From contig NZ_JAHRCU010000007.1 in the NCBI RefSeq assembly GCF_019083995.1, positions 1-64,000 on the forward strand: a stretch of 64,000 nt of DNA, written 5' to 3'. The notes below the pieces were generated by a model. That model worked only from the letters and a program-made list of their open reading frames with translations. It was not told where the DNA came from and did not search any database. Position 1 is the stretch's first letter, and each line of letters opens with the position of its first letter. This document shows, one piece after another, positions 27,162-35,995 of this stretch. This stretch comes from Roseococcus sp. SDR. Its GTDB lineage: Bacteria; Pseudomonadota; Alphaproteobacteria; Acetobacterales; Acetobacteraceae. A program made the translations under genes and the position numbers.

Positions 27162-28520
27162 TCAGCCGCCGCGGCGCATGTTGTTGATCTCGCGCTCGAG
27201 CCAGGTGAGCGCCTGCTCGATCGTCTCGCCACCCTGGGCGACGCGCGCGATGACCTTGGTGTTCAGCGCCTGGATGTACATCTGGCTGGCGAGTTCCGCC
27301 GGCGCCGGGGAGAAGGCGATATGCGCCTTCGCCTGGTGGTGCGGCTTGTTCGGGTAGTTGAACACGGTGCCGACCGGCGGGCCTTCCGTCTGCCAGATCC
27401 GGAAGTCGCTCATCGAATCGAAGGGCGGGATGTCGTAGCCGTTCGAGGTGTTGGTGGTGAGCTCCGCCGCCTCGCGCGTGCTGAGGAATTCCAGGAACTG
27501 CTTGGCCACGGCCTTGTTGCGGCCGAAGCTCCAGATGCCCGAGCTCCAGGGCAGATAGGCCAGGAAGCGGCCGCGCGGGCCGGCCGGCATCGGGATGGTC
27601 CAGCAGCGCTCGGCCACCTGCGGCGCGTCACGCTTCGCCACCGCCCAGGCGGAGGGCGGGTTGAAGATCAGCGCCGAGCGGCCGGAGATCAGCGCGCGGT
27701 TGTTCGCCGCGTCATCCCAGGCCCAGACGTCATTCGGCAGGAAGCGCGAGAGGCGGACGGCATAGTCCATCACCTGGCGCAGCTGCTGGTTGCCGCGGAT
27801 CGTCGGGTTGCCGCGCTCATCGGTCACGCGCGCGCCATAGCTCTCGAAGAGCGCACCGACCCAGTCCACGGAATCGGTGAACTGGCCCATGGGCAGGCCG
27901 AAGGGGAAGCCGGCGCGATGGCAGGCCTCGGCGGCGCGCAGGAAGGTGTCCCAGTTCCAGGTGTCGGCCCCGGGGCCGGCGCGGTTCTCGGCCGGCCACA
28001 TGGCACGGACATCGATGCCGGCATGCTCCTGCATCAGGTCGAAGCGGACGCAGGCGGGCTTGTTCTGCGTGCCGGAGGTCGCCGGCACCGCGCGCCAGGA
28101 GCCGCGATGCTTGGCGAGGAATTCCGCCGCCGGGTTCACCGCGCCATAGCGCTGGGTGAGGCGGCCCATCACGTCATCCACCGGCTCCAGCTGGTCGGCA
28201 TAGGCGCCGATATCCCAGGGCGAGAGCGAGAGGATGTCATGCCCGCTGCGGGACTGCGCCTGGGCGGCGGCGGTCAGCTGCAGCTGGTTGCCCACGGTCG
28301 TGATGAAGTCGAGATTGACGTTGACGCGGTTGCGCTCGCCGAACTGCTGCGCGAGCTGACGCAGCGCGCCATTGCCGGTCGGCACCCAGTGGTCCCAGAA
28401 GGCGCAGCGCAGCGTGGTCGTCGGCTGGCCGAACACGGCCGGCGCGCTCAGCGTGCCGGCGGCGACGACGCCCGCACCCGCGCCGAGGGCGGCGCGACGG
28501 GACAGATCCTTGTTGGACAT
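27162..28520 (-). CDS. ABC transporter extracellular solute-binding protein (family 1)
   Basis: 452 residues with a twin-arginine signal (SRRAALGAGAGVVAAGTLS) cleaved near AVFGQ. The mature protein begins TTTLRCAFWDHWVP and has the alpha/beta layout of CUT1 binding proteins (GHDILSLSPWDIGAYADQLEPV split over two blocks). It is the first gene of the importer operon and divergent from an FAD oxidase gene across 119 bp. Ligand is unknown. Tat export implies folding in the cytoplasm before secretion, as in several related proteobacterial importers. Confidence 0.92.
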   Translation of the reverse strand: MSNKDLSRRAALGAGAGVVAAGTLSAPAVFGQPTTTLRCAFWDHWVPTGNGALRQLAQQFGERNRVNVNLDFITTVGNQLQLTAAAQAQSRSGHDILSLSPWDIGAYADQLEPVDDVMGRLTQRYGAVNPAAEFLAKHRGSWRAVPATSGTQNKPACVRFDLMQEHAGIDVRAMWPAENRAGPGADTWNWDTFLRAAEACHRAGFPFGLPMGQFTDSVDWVGALFESYGARVTDERGNPTIRGNQQLRQVMDYAVRLSRFLPNDVWAWDDAANNRALISGRSALIFNPPSAWAVAKRDAPQVAERCWTIPMPAGPRGRFLAYLPWSSGIWSFGRNKAVAKQFLEFLSTREAAELTTNTSNGYDIPPFDSMSDFRIWQTEGPPVGTVFNYPNKPHHQAKAHIAFSPAPAELASQMYIQALNTKVIARVAQGGETIEQALTWLEREINNMRRGG

Positions 28521-28639
28521 TCTTGAACTCCCTTGGATGTTTCCGCGCGGTCTCCGCCGCTGGTGGGAAGGTTAGGCATGCTCCGGCAGGCAGCGCAACC
28601 GATCTTGCCGCGCCGGGCGGGCGGGATGAGGATGCGGGG

Positions 28640-29758
28640 ATGAACACCCATTCCTTCGACGCCCTGGTCATCGGGGCGGGCATCGCCGGTGCGACCGCCG
28701 GCGCGCATCTCTCCACGACGCATCGCGTGGCCCTGCTGGAGGCGGAGGATTCCGCCGGTTACCACACGACGGGCCGTTCGGCGGCCATCTGGATCCTCAG
28801 CTATGGCAGCGCCGATGCGCGGCTCTTGACCGGTGCCTCCCGCGCCTTCTTCGAATCGCCGCCGGAAGGTTTCACCGAAGCAAAGCTCGCGCATCACCGT
28901 CCCGTGCTGACGCTGGCCGATGCGGCGCAGGCGGCGGACCTCGCCGCCTCACTCGATGCCGGGCGCGTGGCGATCCCGCTCTCGGACGCGCGCGCCATCG
29001 TGCCCGCCATCCGGCCCGACTGGGCGGTGGCGGCCGCCATCGAGCAGGATGCCTTCGACATTGACGTGGCCGCCCTGCACCAGGGCTTCCTGGCGCAGCT
29101 CAGGCGCGCGGGCGGCGTGCTGGCGCTGCGCAACAAGGCGGGCCGCATCTGGCACGCGAAGGGCCTCTGGCACGCCGAAACCAGCACGGGCGATGTCTTC
29201 ACCGCGCCCGCCATCGTCAACGCCGCCGGCGCCTGGGGCGACGTGGTGGCGGAGATCGCGGGGGTGGCGAAGATCGGCCTGCAGCCCAAGCGCCGCACCG
29301 CGCTGATCGTGGACCCCGGCCGTTATCAGAGCGCCGAGTGGCCGCTGGTGGGGGACATGCACCACTCCTGGTATGTGCGCCCCGAGGCGCGCGGCAAGCT
29401 CATGGTCAGCCCCGCCGACGAGACGGACAGCGCGCCCTGCGACGCGCAGCCGGATGAGCTCGACGTGGCCATCGCGGTGGATCGCATGCAGCAGGCGCTC
29501 GACATCCCGGTGCATCGCGTCGAGCACCGATGGGCGGGTCTGCGCAGCTTCACGCCCGATCGCGGCCTGGCGATCGGGCCCTGCGCGGCGCCTGGCTTCT
29601 TCTGGTTCTGCGGCCAGGGCGGCTATGGCATCCAGACCGCGCCCGCCGCCGGCCGCCTTCTGGCGCAACTCGTGCGCGGCGAGGCGCCCGATGCCGACGT
29701 GGCGGCCGCCATCCCCCTCACCGATCCCCAAAGATTCGCAGGAAGGTTTGCGGCATGA
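28640..29758 (+). CDS. FAD-dependent oxidoreductase (D-amino acid oxidase/glycine oxidase-like)
   Basis: 372-residue DAO-family flavoprotein. The FAD-binding motif is VIGAGIAGATAGAHLS at residues 10-25. Additional markers are NAAGAWGDVVAEIAG and the C-terminal FCGQGGYGIQTAPAAGRLLA. It probably oxidises an amine or D/imino acid to an imine. I chose ATG 28640 after a GAGGATGCGGGG leader; the longer frame covers the divergent promoter. The threonine dehydratase-like gene overlaps its stop (ATGA), so the pair likely works on the same amino-acid-derived compound. Confidence 0.9.
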   Translation: MNTHSFDALVIGAGIAGATAGAHLSTTHRVALLEAEDSAGYHTTGRSAAIWILSYGSADARLLTGASRAFFESPPEGFTEAKLAHHRPVLTLADAAQAADLAASLDAGRVAIPLSDARAIVPAIRPDWAVAAAIEQDAFDIDVAALHQGFLAQLRRAGGVLALRNKAGRIWHAKGLWHAETSTGDVFTAPAIVNAAGAWGDVVAEIAGVAKIGLQPKRRTALIVDPGRYQSAEWPLVGDMHHSWYVRPEARGKLMVSPADETDSAPCDAQPDELDVAIAVDRMQQALDIPVHRVEHRWAGLRSFTPDRGLAIGPCAAPGFFWFCGQGGYGIQTAPAAGRLLAQLVRGEAPDADVAAAIPLTDPQRFAGRFAA

Positions 29759-30726
29759 CGCCGAGCTTCGATGACGTCCAGGCCGCGGCCCAACGGCTGA
29801 AGGGCCGCATCCGCCGCACGCCCATGCTGCGCCACCGCGCACTGGATGCGGCGGCCGGCGGCGTGGTGCTGGTGAAGCCCGAGCCCTTGCAGATCACCGG
29901 CAGCTTCAAGCTGCGTGGCGCCACCAATGCCGCCATGCTGCTGCCGCCCGAAGCACGGGCGCGCGGCGTGGTGACGCATTCCTCCGGCAATCACGGCCAG
30001 GCCGTGGCCGCCGCCTGCGCGGCCCTCGGCATGCCTGCGCTGATCGCCATGCCGCAGGACGCGCCCAGCGTGAAGGTGGAAGCGACGCGCGCCTGGGGGG
30101 CGGAGATCCACTTCTTCGACCGCCACGGCGTGGACCGCGACGCGCTGGCGCAGGAACTGGCAGCCCAGCGCGGCGCCACCGTGATCCCGCCCTTCGACCA
30201 TGCGGATGTGATCGCCGGCCAGGGGACCGCGATCCTCGAATTGCTGGAGGATGCGCGGGCGGAGGGCTTCAAGCCGGACCAGATCGCCATCTGCACCGGC
30301 GGCGGCGGGTTGCTCGCGGGTTCCGCCCTCTCCGCCAAGGCGCTGGCGCCACAGGCGCGCATCTATGCGGTGGAGCCCGAGGGATGGGATGATTATGGCC
30401 GCTCGCTGCGCGCCGGCCAGCGCATCGCCAATGACGGTACGGGTGCCGGGTTGTGCGACGCGCTCCTCTCCAAGCAGCCGGGCCAGCTCACCTTCGCGGT
30501 GAACGCGCCGCGCGTGGCGGATGGGCTCGTGGTGACGCCGGAGGAGGTTTTCGCCGCCATGCGCTTCGCCTTCACCCATCTGAAGCTGGTGGTGGAGCCG
30601 GGCGGCGCAGTGGCGCTGGCGGCCGTGCTGGCTGGCAAGCTCGCGACGCGCGATGCGGTGACGGGCATCATCCTCAGCGGCGGCAATGTGGATCGGGGCG
30701 TCTTCGCGCAGGCCATGGCGGCCTGA
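29755..30726 (+). CDS. PLP-dependent threonine/serine dehydratase
   Basis: 323-residue fold-type II PLP enzyme deaminating a hydroxyamino acid to a 2-oxo acid. The Schiff-base lysine is in ITGSFKLRGATNA. The substrate loop is SSGNHGQAVAAA and the phosphate-binding glycine loop is CTGGGGLLAGSAL. The C-terminal ACT regulatory domain of biosynthetic IlvA is absent, so it is the catabolic or racemase-like short form. Length and residues also fit serine racemase or hydroxyaspartate dehydratase, and the neighbour oxidase makes a less usual substrate possible. Confidence 0.9.
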   Translation: MTPSFDDVQAAAQRLKGRIRRTPMLRHRALDAAAGGVVLVKPEPLQITGSFKLRGATNAAMLLPPEARARGVVTHSSGNHGQAVAAACAALGMPALIAMPQDAPSVKVEATRAWGAEIHFFDRHGVDRDALAQELAAQRGATVIPPFDHADVIAGQGTAILELLEDARAEGFKPDQIAICTGGGGLLAGSALSAKALAPQARIYAVEPEGWDDYGRSLRAGQRIANDGTGAGLCDALLSKQPGQLTFAVNAPRVADGLVVTPEEVFAAMRFAFTHLKLVVEPGGAVALAAVLAGKLATRDAVTGIILSGGNVDRGVFAQAMAA

Positions 30727-30731
30727 GGCGC

Positions 30732-31343
30732 ATGCAGCTGCCAGCCATCCTGCGGCGCGGCTTCACCCTTCCGGCACTGGGCGTGGGCCTGGCGGTGTTT
30801 CTCCTCCTCACAGCCATGCCACTCACCGTCGAGACGGCGGCGATGCTCGGCTGGTCGGCGCATGTCCTCACGCATGCGTCACTGCTGCTGTATCGCCTGG
30901 GCAAGGCCACGCCGGAGACGATGCGCAGCCGGGCGCGGGAGGTGGTAGAGGGCCGCCGGGTGGTCTCCATCCTCTCCGTGGTCGCGGCCGCTGCCTCGCT
31001 GCTCTTCCTGGTGTTCCGCTGGGATGGGCTCGGCGGCGGCGTCGCCATCCCGGCCATCATCCTCTCCTGGTTCTACGTCCACCTGCTCTTCGCGCAGGAC
31101 TACGCGCACGAATATTGGATGCACGAGTACGGGATCGAGTTTCCCGGCGGCGACGGCACGCCGGAATTCAGCGAGTTTCTCTATTTCGCCTTCACCATCG
31201 GCATGACCTTCCAGGTGAGCGACGTGACGACCAGCAGCCCGGCCATGCGCCGGCTGGTGCTGACGCATGGTCTCGTCGCCTTCGGCTTCAATGCCGTCAT
31301 CCTCGCCGCCGCGGTCAACATCGTGGCCGGCGGATCGAACTGA
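30732..31343 (+). CDS. DUF1345 membrane protein
   Basis: 203 residues with about five hydrophobic segments. The recognisable block is YFAFTIGMTFQVSDVTTSS followed by RRLVLTHGLVAFGFNAVILA, characteristic of DUF1345. Function is unknown in the family. The ATG at 30732 follows the dehydratase stop by 5 bp and is the last gene of that rightward set. It is convergent with a TTT binding-protein gene 7 bp away. Confidence 0.8.
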   Translation: MQLPAILRRGFTLPALGVGLAVFLLLTAMPLTVETAAMLGWSAHVLTHASLLLYRLGKATPETMRSRAREVVEGRRVVSILSVVAAAASLLFLVFRWDGLGGGVAIPAIILSWFYVHLLFAQDYAHEYWMHEYGIEFPGGDGTPEFSEFLYFAFTIGMTFQVSDVTTSSPAMRRLVLTHGLVAFGFNAVILAAAVNIVAGGSN

Positions 31344-31350
31344 GCCGGCG

Positions 31351-32334
31351 TCAATCCACCTTGGCGCCGGAGGCGCGGATCAGTGGCGCGAAGCTGGCTT
31401 CGTTCGCCGCGCGGAAGGTCGCGAAATCCTCCGGCGTCGTGTACCAGGTGGAGGCGCCATTCTCCTCGAAGCGGCGCTTCAGATCTGCGCTTTCCAGCGA
31501 TTCCTTCGTGAGCTGGTTCAGCCGATGGATGATGGCACGCGGCATGCCGGCCGGCCCCATCACGCCACCCCAGGAGGTGATCTCGAAGCCCGGCAGGAAT
31601 TCCGCCATGGCTGGAATCTCGGGCGCCTGCGGGCTGCGCGTGGCGCCGGTGACGGCGAGCGCACGCAGCCGCCCCTCGCGCGCCAGCGCCAGGCCCTGCG
31701 GGATGTTGTCGAAGATCATGTGCACACGGCCGGCCTGAAGGTCCACATGCGCGGGCGCCGCGCCGCGATAGGGCACATGCAGCATGTCCACGCCGGCCAT
31801 GGATTTGAACATCTCGCCCGAGAGATGCACCGTGGTGCCCGAGCCGGAGGAGGCATAGGCGTAGCGCCCCGGATTGGCCTTCAGCAGCGCGATCAGCTCC
31901 GGCACAGAACGTGCAGGCACGTCGTTGTTCACCACCAGCAGATTGGGCAATTGCCACAGGCCCGAGACCAGCGAGAAATCCTGCGCCGGGTTGAAGGGCA
32001 GCCGCCCGTAGAGCGTGGGCCCGATGGCGAGCGGCGCCACGCTGGCGAGCCCGATGGTCATCCCGTCCGGCGCCGCGCGCGCGATCGCCTCCGTACCGAC
32101 ATTGCCGCCGGAGCCCGAGCGGTTCTCGACCACGAATTGCTGCCCCGTCATCTCGGCCATCTTCAGGCACCAGATCCGCGAGAGGATGTCGGTGCCGCCG
32201 CCGGGGGGAAACAGCCCGATGAAGCGGATGGAGGATGTGGGCCAGGCCTGGCCCTGCGCCTGGGCCAGGGCGGGCGCGGCCAACAGGCCAAGGGCAGAGC
32301 GCCGGCTCAGGCCGGCCGTGTTCGCGTTTTTCAT
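31351..32334 (-). CDS. Tripartite tricarboxylate transporter (Bug family) binding protein
   Basis: 327-residue periplasmic binding protein. It has an arginine-pair signal (SRRSALGLLAAPALAQAQG) and the family features IRFIGLFPPGGGTDILSRIW, VVENRSGSGGNVGTEAIARA and YASSGSGTTVHLSGEMFKS. It would bind a carboxylate or other small anion for a TctA/TctB-type transporter encoded elsewhere. I use the ATG at 32334, which gives the signal peptide. It is divergent from the lipoprotein operon across about 125 bp. Confidence 0.93.
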   Translation of the reverse strand: MKNANTAGLSRRSALGLLAAPALAQAQGQAWPTSSIRFIGLFPPGGGTDILSRIWCLKMAEMTGQQFVVENRSGSGGNVGTEAIARAAPDGMTIGLASVAPLAIGPTLYGRLPFNPAQDFSLVSGLWQLPNLLVVNNDVPARSVPELIALLKANPGRYAYASSGSGTTVHLSGEMFKSMAGVDMLHVPYRGAAPAHVDLQAGRVHMIFDNIPQGLALAREGRLRALAVTGATRSPQAPEIPAMAEFLPGFEITSWGGVMGPAGMPRAIIHRLNQLTKESLESADLKRRFEENGASTWYTTPEDFATFRAANEASFAPLIRASGAKVD

Positions 32335-32459
32335 GCATCCTCCCCGGGGCTTGCCGCCCCAACCATGATCGGCGCGCGGATGGCCGCCCAAGGTCAAGAA
32401 AATTCGACCTGGAGGGTGATCTGCTTGCCGCCGCCGCCCTTTGCCGGGATGCTGCGGCC

Positions 32460-33104
32460 GTGTTGCCCCGCCGGTTCCTGCCCCTGATGCTGCTGCCCGC
32501 CTGCACGCTGCCGCTGAACAGCGCGCTGCGCGACTGGGCGCGCCAGGCGAGCTTCGCCGTGGCCCGTGCCGCGCCCGGTGAGGACGCGCCACAGCGCGAG
32601 GCCCGCGGCGCGCTCGCCGCCTATTTCTACGCGCTCGGCGTTCTGTGGGATGGCGCGCCCCTGAACTTCCAGCCCGCCGCCTTCGCCCCGGGCGCGACCG
32701 AGCCCGCCATCGCCGCCCTCTCCAGCGCCCTCTCCGCCGCCAGCGCCGACACGCCGCCGCGCTGGGCGACGAACGAGGTGACGTCCTCCCGCCCCACCTA
32801 TGAGGATCGCCGCCTCGCGCGCCTGATCCGCGCAGCCGATGCGCCGGTGCAGCAGCTCCTGCTCCAGCTGAAGACTGGCGCGCCGCCGGGCGAGGGCGCT
32901 GTGCTGAGCCGCATCGGCGAGGGACACGGTGTGCTGCTGGCAAATGCCGCCCGCCTCTCGCAGCGCGAGACCGAGCGCCAGATCATGGCCGCGCGGGACG
33001 CGCTCTCGCGCGAGATGCGCCGCCTGCCACCCCCCGCGCCGCAGCTCGCCGGTGCGAATGACGGCCCGGTCCCCGCCAGCCTCGCCGCGATCTTCCCGCC
33101 ATGA
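32460..33104 (+). CDS. Predicted lipoprotein of unknown function (first gene of envelope operon)
   Basis: About 214 residues. With GTG at 32460 the N-terminus reads LPRRFLPLMLLPACTLP, a short signal ending in a lipobox cysteine (LLPAC). An ATG at 32487 would leave too short a signal. The mature part is helical, alanine- and arginine-rich, with paired blocks TYEDRRLARLIRAADAPVQ and SQRETERQIMAARDAL. No family is recognised. Its stop overlaps the next start (ATGA). The next two genes encode a second lipoprotein and a beta-barrel, so all three probably act at the outer membrane. Confidence 0.6.
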   Translation: MLPRRFLPLMLLPACTLPLNSALRDWARQASFAVARAAPGEDAPQREARGALAAYFYALGVLWDGAPLNFQPAAFAPGATEPAIAALSSALSAASADTPPRWATNEVTSSRPTYEDRRLARLIRAADAPVQQLLLQLKTGAPPGEGAVLSRIGEGHGVLLANAARLSQRETERQIMAARDALSREMRRLPPPAPQLAGANDGPVPASLAAIFPP

Positions 33105-33700
33105 CCCGGACCCCCGCCATGCGCCTTCCCCTGCTGGCCCTGCTGGCGCTGACCGGCTGCGGCGCGCCCGACTACACGCCCGTGCGCGACTGGGCTTCCA
33201 CCGCGAGCCTGGCGCTGGACGAGCCGGATCTCGGCCAGACCGGCAGCCTCGCCATGCAGCAGGCTCTCGTCACCTACCTGCAGGCCGTCTCGGTGCTCGC
33301 CTCGGACGGCGTGCTGCCCTATCGGGAGAGCCCCTTTTCCGCCATGGCGATCACCGCCAGCCAGGCGTCGGAGCGCGGCGGACAGGCCGTGGCGTCCCTC
33401 GGCCTGCTGCTCCGCCATGCCAACCGCACCAATGCCCAGGCGCCGCAGCTGCGCGACAATATCGTGGCGGCCGACCCGCATGTGCAGGCGCTGGTGGAAT
33501 CGCTGGCCACGACCGTGGAGCGCGAGGGCACGGACAGCCCGGCGCGGCGCCAATATCTCTTCGTGCTGACGCAGGTCGGCCAGGGCCATGCGCTGCTCAA
33601 GGCCCAGGCCTCCCGCATCACGCAGGAGGAGGCGGTGCAGCGCATCCGCGCCGCCGAGGACCAGCTGCGCCGCAGCGCCGCAAGGAGCTGGCCCGGATGA
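33101..33700 (+). CDS. Predicted lipoprotein of unknown function (second gene of envelope operon)
   Basis: 199 residues with a signal (RLPLLALLALTGCG) and lipobox cysteine in LTGC near residue 19. The mature part is mostly helical with alanine-rich blocks (VTYLQAVSVLASDGVLPYR, RQYLFVLTQVGQGHALLKAQ). I do not recognise the family. ATGA overlaps at both ends couple it to its neighbours. It resembles the first protein in composition and repeat of helical segments, so the two may be distant paralogues. Confidence 0.7.
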   Translation: MTRTPAMRLPLLALLALTGCGAPDYTPVRDWASTASLALDEPDLGQTGSLAMQQALVTYLQAVSVLASDGVLPYRESPFSAMAITASQASERGGQAVASLGLLLRHANRTNAQAPQLRDNIVAADPHVQALVESLATTVEREGTDSPARRQYLFVLTQVGQGHALLKAQASRITQEEAVQRIRAAEDQLRRSAARSWPG

Positions 33701-34716
33701 AGCGCTTCCTTCTCTGCGCGGCCCTGCTGGCGGCGCTCCCCATGCCGCAGCGCCTGCGCGCGCAGACGGTGGACAACATCCTGCGCGACGCCCTGACCTC
33801 CCAGATCAGCGAGCGGCTCGCCGCCCAGCGTGCGCTGCAGCAATCACGCCGGGGCGGCGTGCTCGGCCTCTTCGGCTACAACGCGATTCCCGACGGCTCG
33901 ACCAACGCGGTCGAGGTCACGCGCGGCCAGGCCGGCTCCTCCAACATCTCGCCCACGCTGCAACTGGGCCAGCTCGGCTTCGGCTTCACCGTCTCCGAGG
34001 CGTTTCCACTCTTCCTGGAGAGCTATATCGGCTACGCGCGCTACGATCCGCGCGCCTATATCGCCGGCGGGGACGAGACGCGCAGCCTGCCGACGCGGTG
34101 GAACAACGTCATCGGCACCATCGGCGTCGGCTATGACATCCGCCTCGCCGAATATCTCTGGCTCAGACCGATCATCAACGGTTCGCTCGGCTATGCGGCG
34201 TCCGACGCCTCGCTCCTCGGCGCCTTCATCAACTGGCGGCGGGAGCGGGACATCTCCTTCCTCACCGACAAGCACATGAACGTCTATGGCCTCGGCGGGG
34301 CGCTGATGCTCGCCTATTACGACTACACGCCGGCGCGGGACATCGATGTGGAGCTGCGCTACACGCAGATGCAACTGCAGACCTTCGGCGATACGCCCGA
34401 GGCCGTGCGCGGCAATTCCACCGCCCGCACCCTGGGCCTCTGGACGCGCTATCGCTGGCCCACCGGCCTCGAGGCCTTCGGGCGGCCGGTGCGCTGGGTG
34501 CTGGACGGATCGGGCTCGCTCTACCTGGGCGACCAGCGGGATTCGATCGGCTTCGGCTGGGCGGTGAAGGTGGGTGGCGGCATCGAATTCGACGTGGGAC
34601 GCTACGAGTTCGGCGCGGCAGGGATCAACCTGAGCCGCATCCGGCTCATCGCGCGATATTTCTATGGCGATGGCGGCGTCACCGGCACCAGCGTCGGCAT
34701 CGGGATGAGTTTTTAG
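33697..34716 (+). CDS. Outer-membrane beta-barrel protein of unknown function
   Basis: 339 residues with a Sec signal (MKRFLLCAALLAALPMPQ) ending near RAQTV. The mature region alternates polar and hydrophobic residues in strand-sized blocks, rich in Tyr, Gly and Arg, and ends with a C-terminal phenylalanine (IGMSF), the signature for BAM insertion. About 10-14 strands are plausible. It is the third gene of the lipoprotein operon and is convergent with polysaccharide O-acetylation genes. Function could be export of an envelope polymer or adhesion; neither is shown. Confidence 0.75.
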   Translation: MKRFLLCAALLAALPMPQRLRAQTVDNILRDALTSQISERLAAQRALQQSRRGGVLGLFGYNAIPDGSTNAVEVTRGQAGSSNISPTLQLGQLGFGFTVSEAFPLFLESYIGYARYDPRAYIAGGDETRSLPTRWNNVIGTIGVGYDIRLAEYLWLRPIINGSLGYAASDASLLGAFINWRRERDISFLTDKHMNVYGLGGALMLAYYDYTPARDIDVELRYTQMQLQTFGDTPEAVRGNSTARTLGLWTRYRWPTGLEAFGRPVRWVLDGSGSLYLGDQRDSIGFGWAVKVGGGIEFDVGRYEFGAAGINLSRIRLIARYFYGDGGVTGTSVGIGMSF

Positions 34717-34869
34717 GAGCATTTGCGCCCTCAGGCGCCGGGCGCGCGCTCCGCGCGCTTGGTTTCGCCGCGCGGCTTTTGCGGAGGGCCCATCGCTCAG
34801 TTGGGCGGCGCCGGCCGCTGTGCGGCCGGATGATTCTGTGCACGGCACGCTCCCGGCGCCGGGTGGCGC
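34717..34869. other. Hairpin-rich spacer between convergent envelope genes
   Basis: No gene is supported. The spacer contains a perfect 8-bp hairpin (CCGGCCGC-TGT-GCGGCCGG, 34811-34829) and other GC inverted repeats that can serve as bidirectional terminators for the beta-barrel gene (from the left) and the AlgX-like gene (from the right). Confidence 0.5.
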
Positions 34870-35985
34870 CTACTGCCGCAGGAAGGCGCGCTCCTCCTCG
34901 CCGACCGGCTGGGCCATGGCGCGTTCCAGCACCTCCCAGATGATCACGCGCGGCGGGGCCTCGCGGAAGGTGGCGCCGGCGAAGTAGGTGCGCGCCGCCC
35001 CCGCGAAGCCGCCGCCGGCCTGGGCCAGGTTGGTCACGGAAGCGCCCAGCGCCTCCTGCAGGAAGCCATGGAAATTCGCGTTGAGCGAGTAGGAGGAGCC
35101 GATCAGCGCCACCTGCGGCTGCGCGTCGTCATCCAGCAGACCGCCACCGCCGCCCGCTGGCGCGGCCGCCGTGGTGGTGGCCAGGTGCTGGCGGTCGGGC
35201 GCGGGGCGCCAGCCATCGGGCATGATGTCGAGGCCCATGAGGCGCAGCAGATCGCCCGGTCCGTTCGTCTCCTCCGCGGCGAAGCGGGTGGTGAAGCCGC
35301 CGGGGCGGTCGATGTTCAAGCCGCGCGCGGCGGTGGCGATCTGCCGGGCGGCCAGGGCCGCGCCGTCCTGGTTCCAATGCGTGTCGGTGCGCCAATAGGC
35401 AGGCTTCTCCCGCGCCAGGGCGCGCAGCGGCTCCAGCAGTGGAATCGGCGTGATGCCGCGCGCGGCGAAGGTGGAAACCAGCTCGGCATAACGACCCTCG
35501 GCCTGGGTCGAGAGCGGCGCACCGCAGAGCTGCTCGCGATGGACGCGCGCCTTGTCGGGCACGATCGTCACCAGCAGCGTGATGTTCTGCGCGGCCAGGC
35601 GGTCGCGGATGCGGGCCAGGCCCTCCACGCGCTCGCGCATGGCGGGGCCGGGGTCGGGCCAGGGGCGCAGCTCCTCGGTCAGGAAGAGCCAGTCGTTGCA
35701 GCCCACACGCACCTGCGGCCCGCCGGAATCGAAGAAGCGCCAGCGGAAGAAGCCGCCCGCCGCGCGGACATAGGGGTCCACCGGCAGGTTATGCGCCATC
35801 ACGTAGTTCACGGCGGCCGCGAAGCGCCCGGCCAGGAAGGCGTCGAGGTTCAGCGTGGGTGCCAGGCGCCGCTGCGCGGGCTCCGACCGGATGGCCTCCA
35901 CACCCTGCCAGGCGCCCCAGCCCAGGATGGCGATGATCACCGCCGCCTGCAGGGTCGCCATCCGCTTGATCCAGCTCTCGATCAT
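34870..35985 (-). CDS. AlgX/AlgJ-like SGNH acetyltransferase (periplasmic)
   Basis: 371 residues with one N-terminal membrane anchor (residues 9-28). The SGNH-type catalytic blocks are VGCNDWLFLTEEL, the Asp-x-His of WRTDTHWNQDGAALAA, and the serine of LIGSSYSLN. This matches AlgX/AlgJ proteins that transfer acetyl groups to polysaccharide hydroxyls in the periplasm. It follows the MBOAT gene by 10 bp on the same strand, as algJ/algX relates to algI. The polymer modified is not identified; the divergent bcsD gene makes cellulose one candidate. Confidence 0.85.
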   Translation of the reverse strand: MIESWIKRMATLQAAVIIAILGWGAWQGVEAIRSEPAQRRLAPTLNLDAFLAGRFAAAVNYVMAHNLPVDPYVRAAGGFFRWRFFDSGGPQVRVGCNDWLFLTEELRPWPDPGPAMRERVEGLARIRDRLAAQNITLLVTIVPDKARVHREQLCGAPLSTQAEGRYAELVSTFAARGITPIPLLEPLRALAREKPAYWRTDTHWNQDGAALAARQIATAARGLNIDRPGGFTTRFAAEETNGPGDLLRLMGLDIMPDGWRPAPDRQHLATTTAAAPAGGGGGLLDDDAQPQVALIGSSYSLNANFHGFLQEALGASVTNLAQAGGGFAGAARTYFAGATFREAPPRVIIWEVLERAMAQPVGEEERAFLRQ

Positions 35986-35995
35986 GGCGTGCTCC

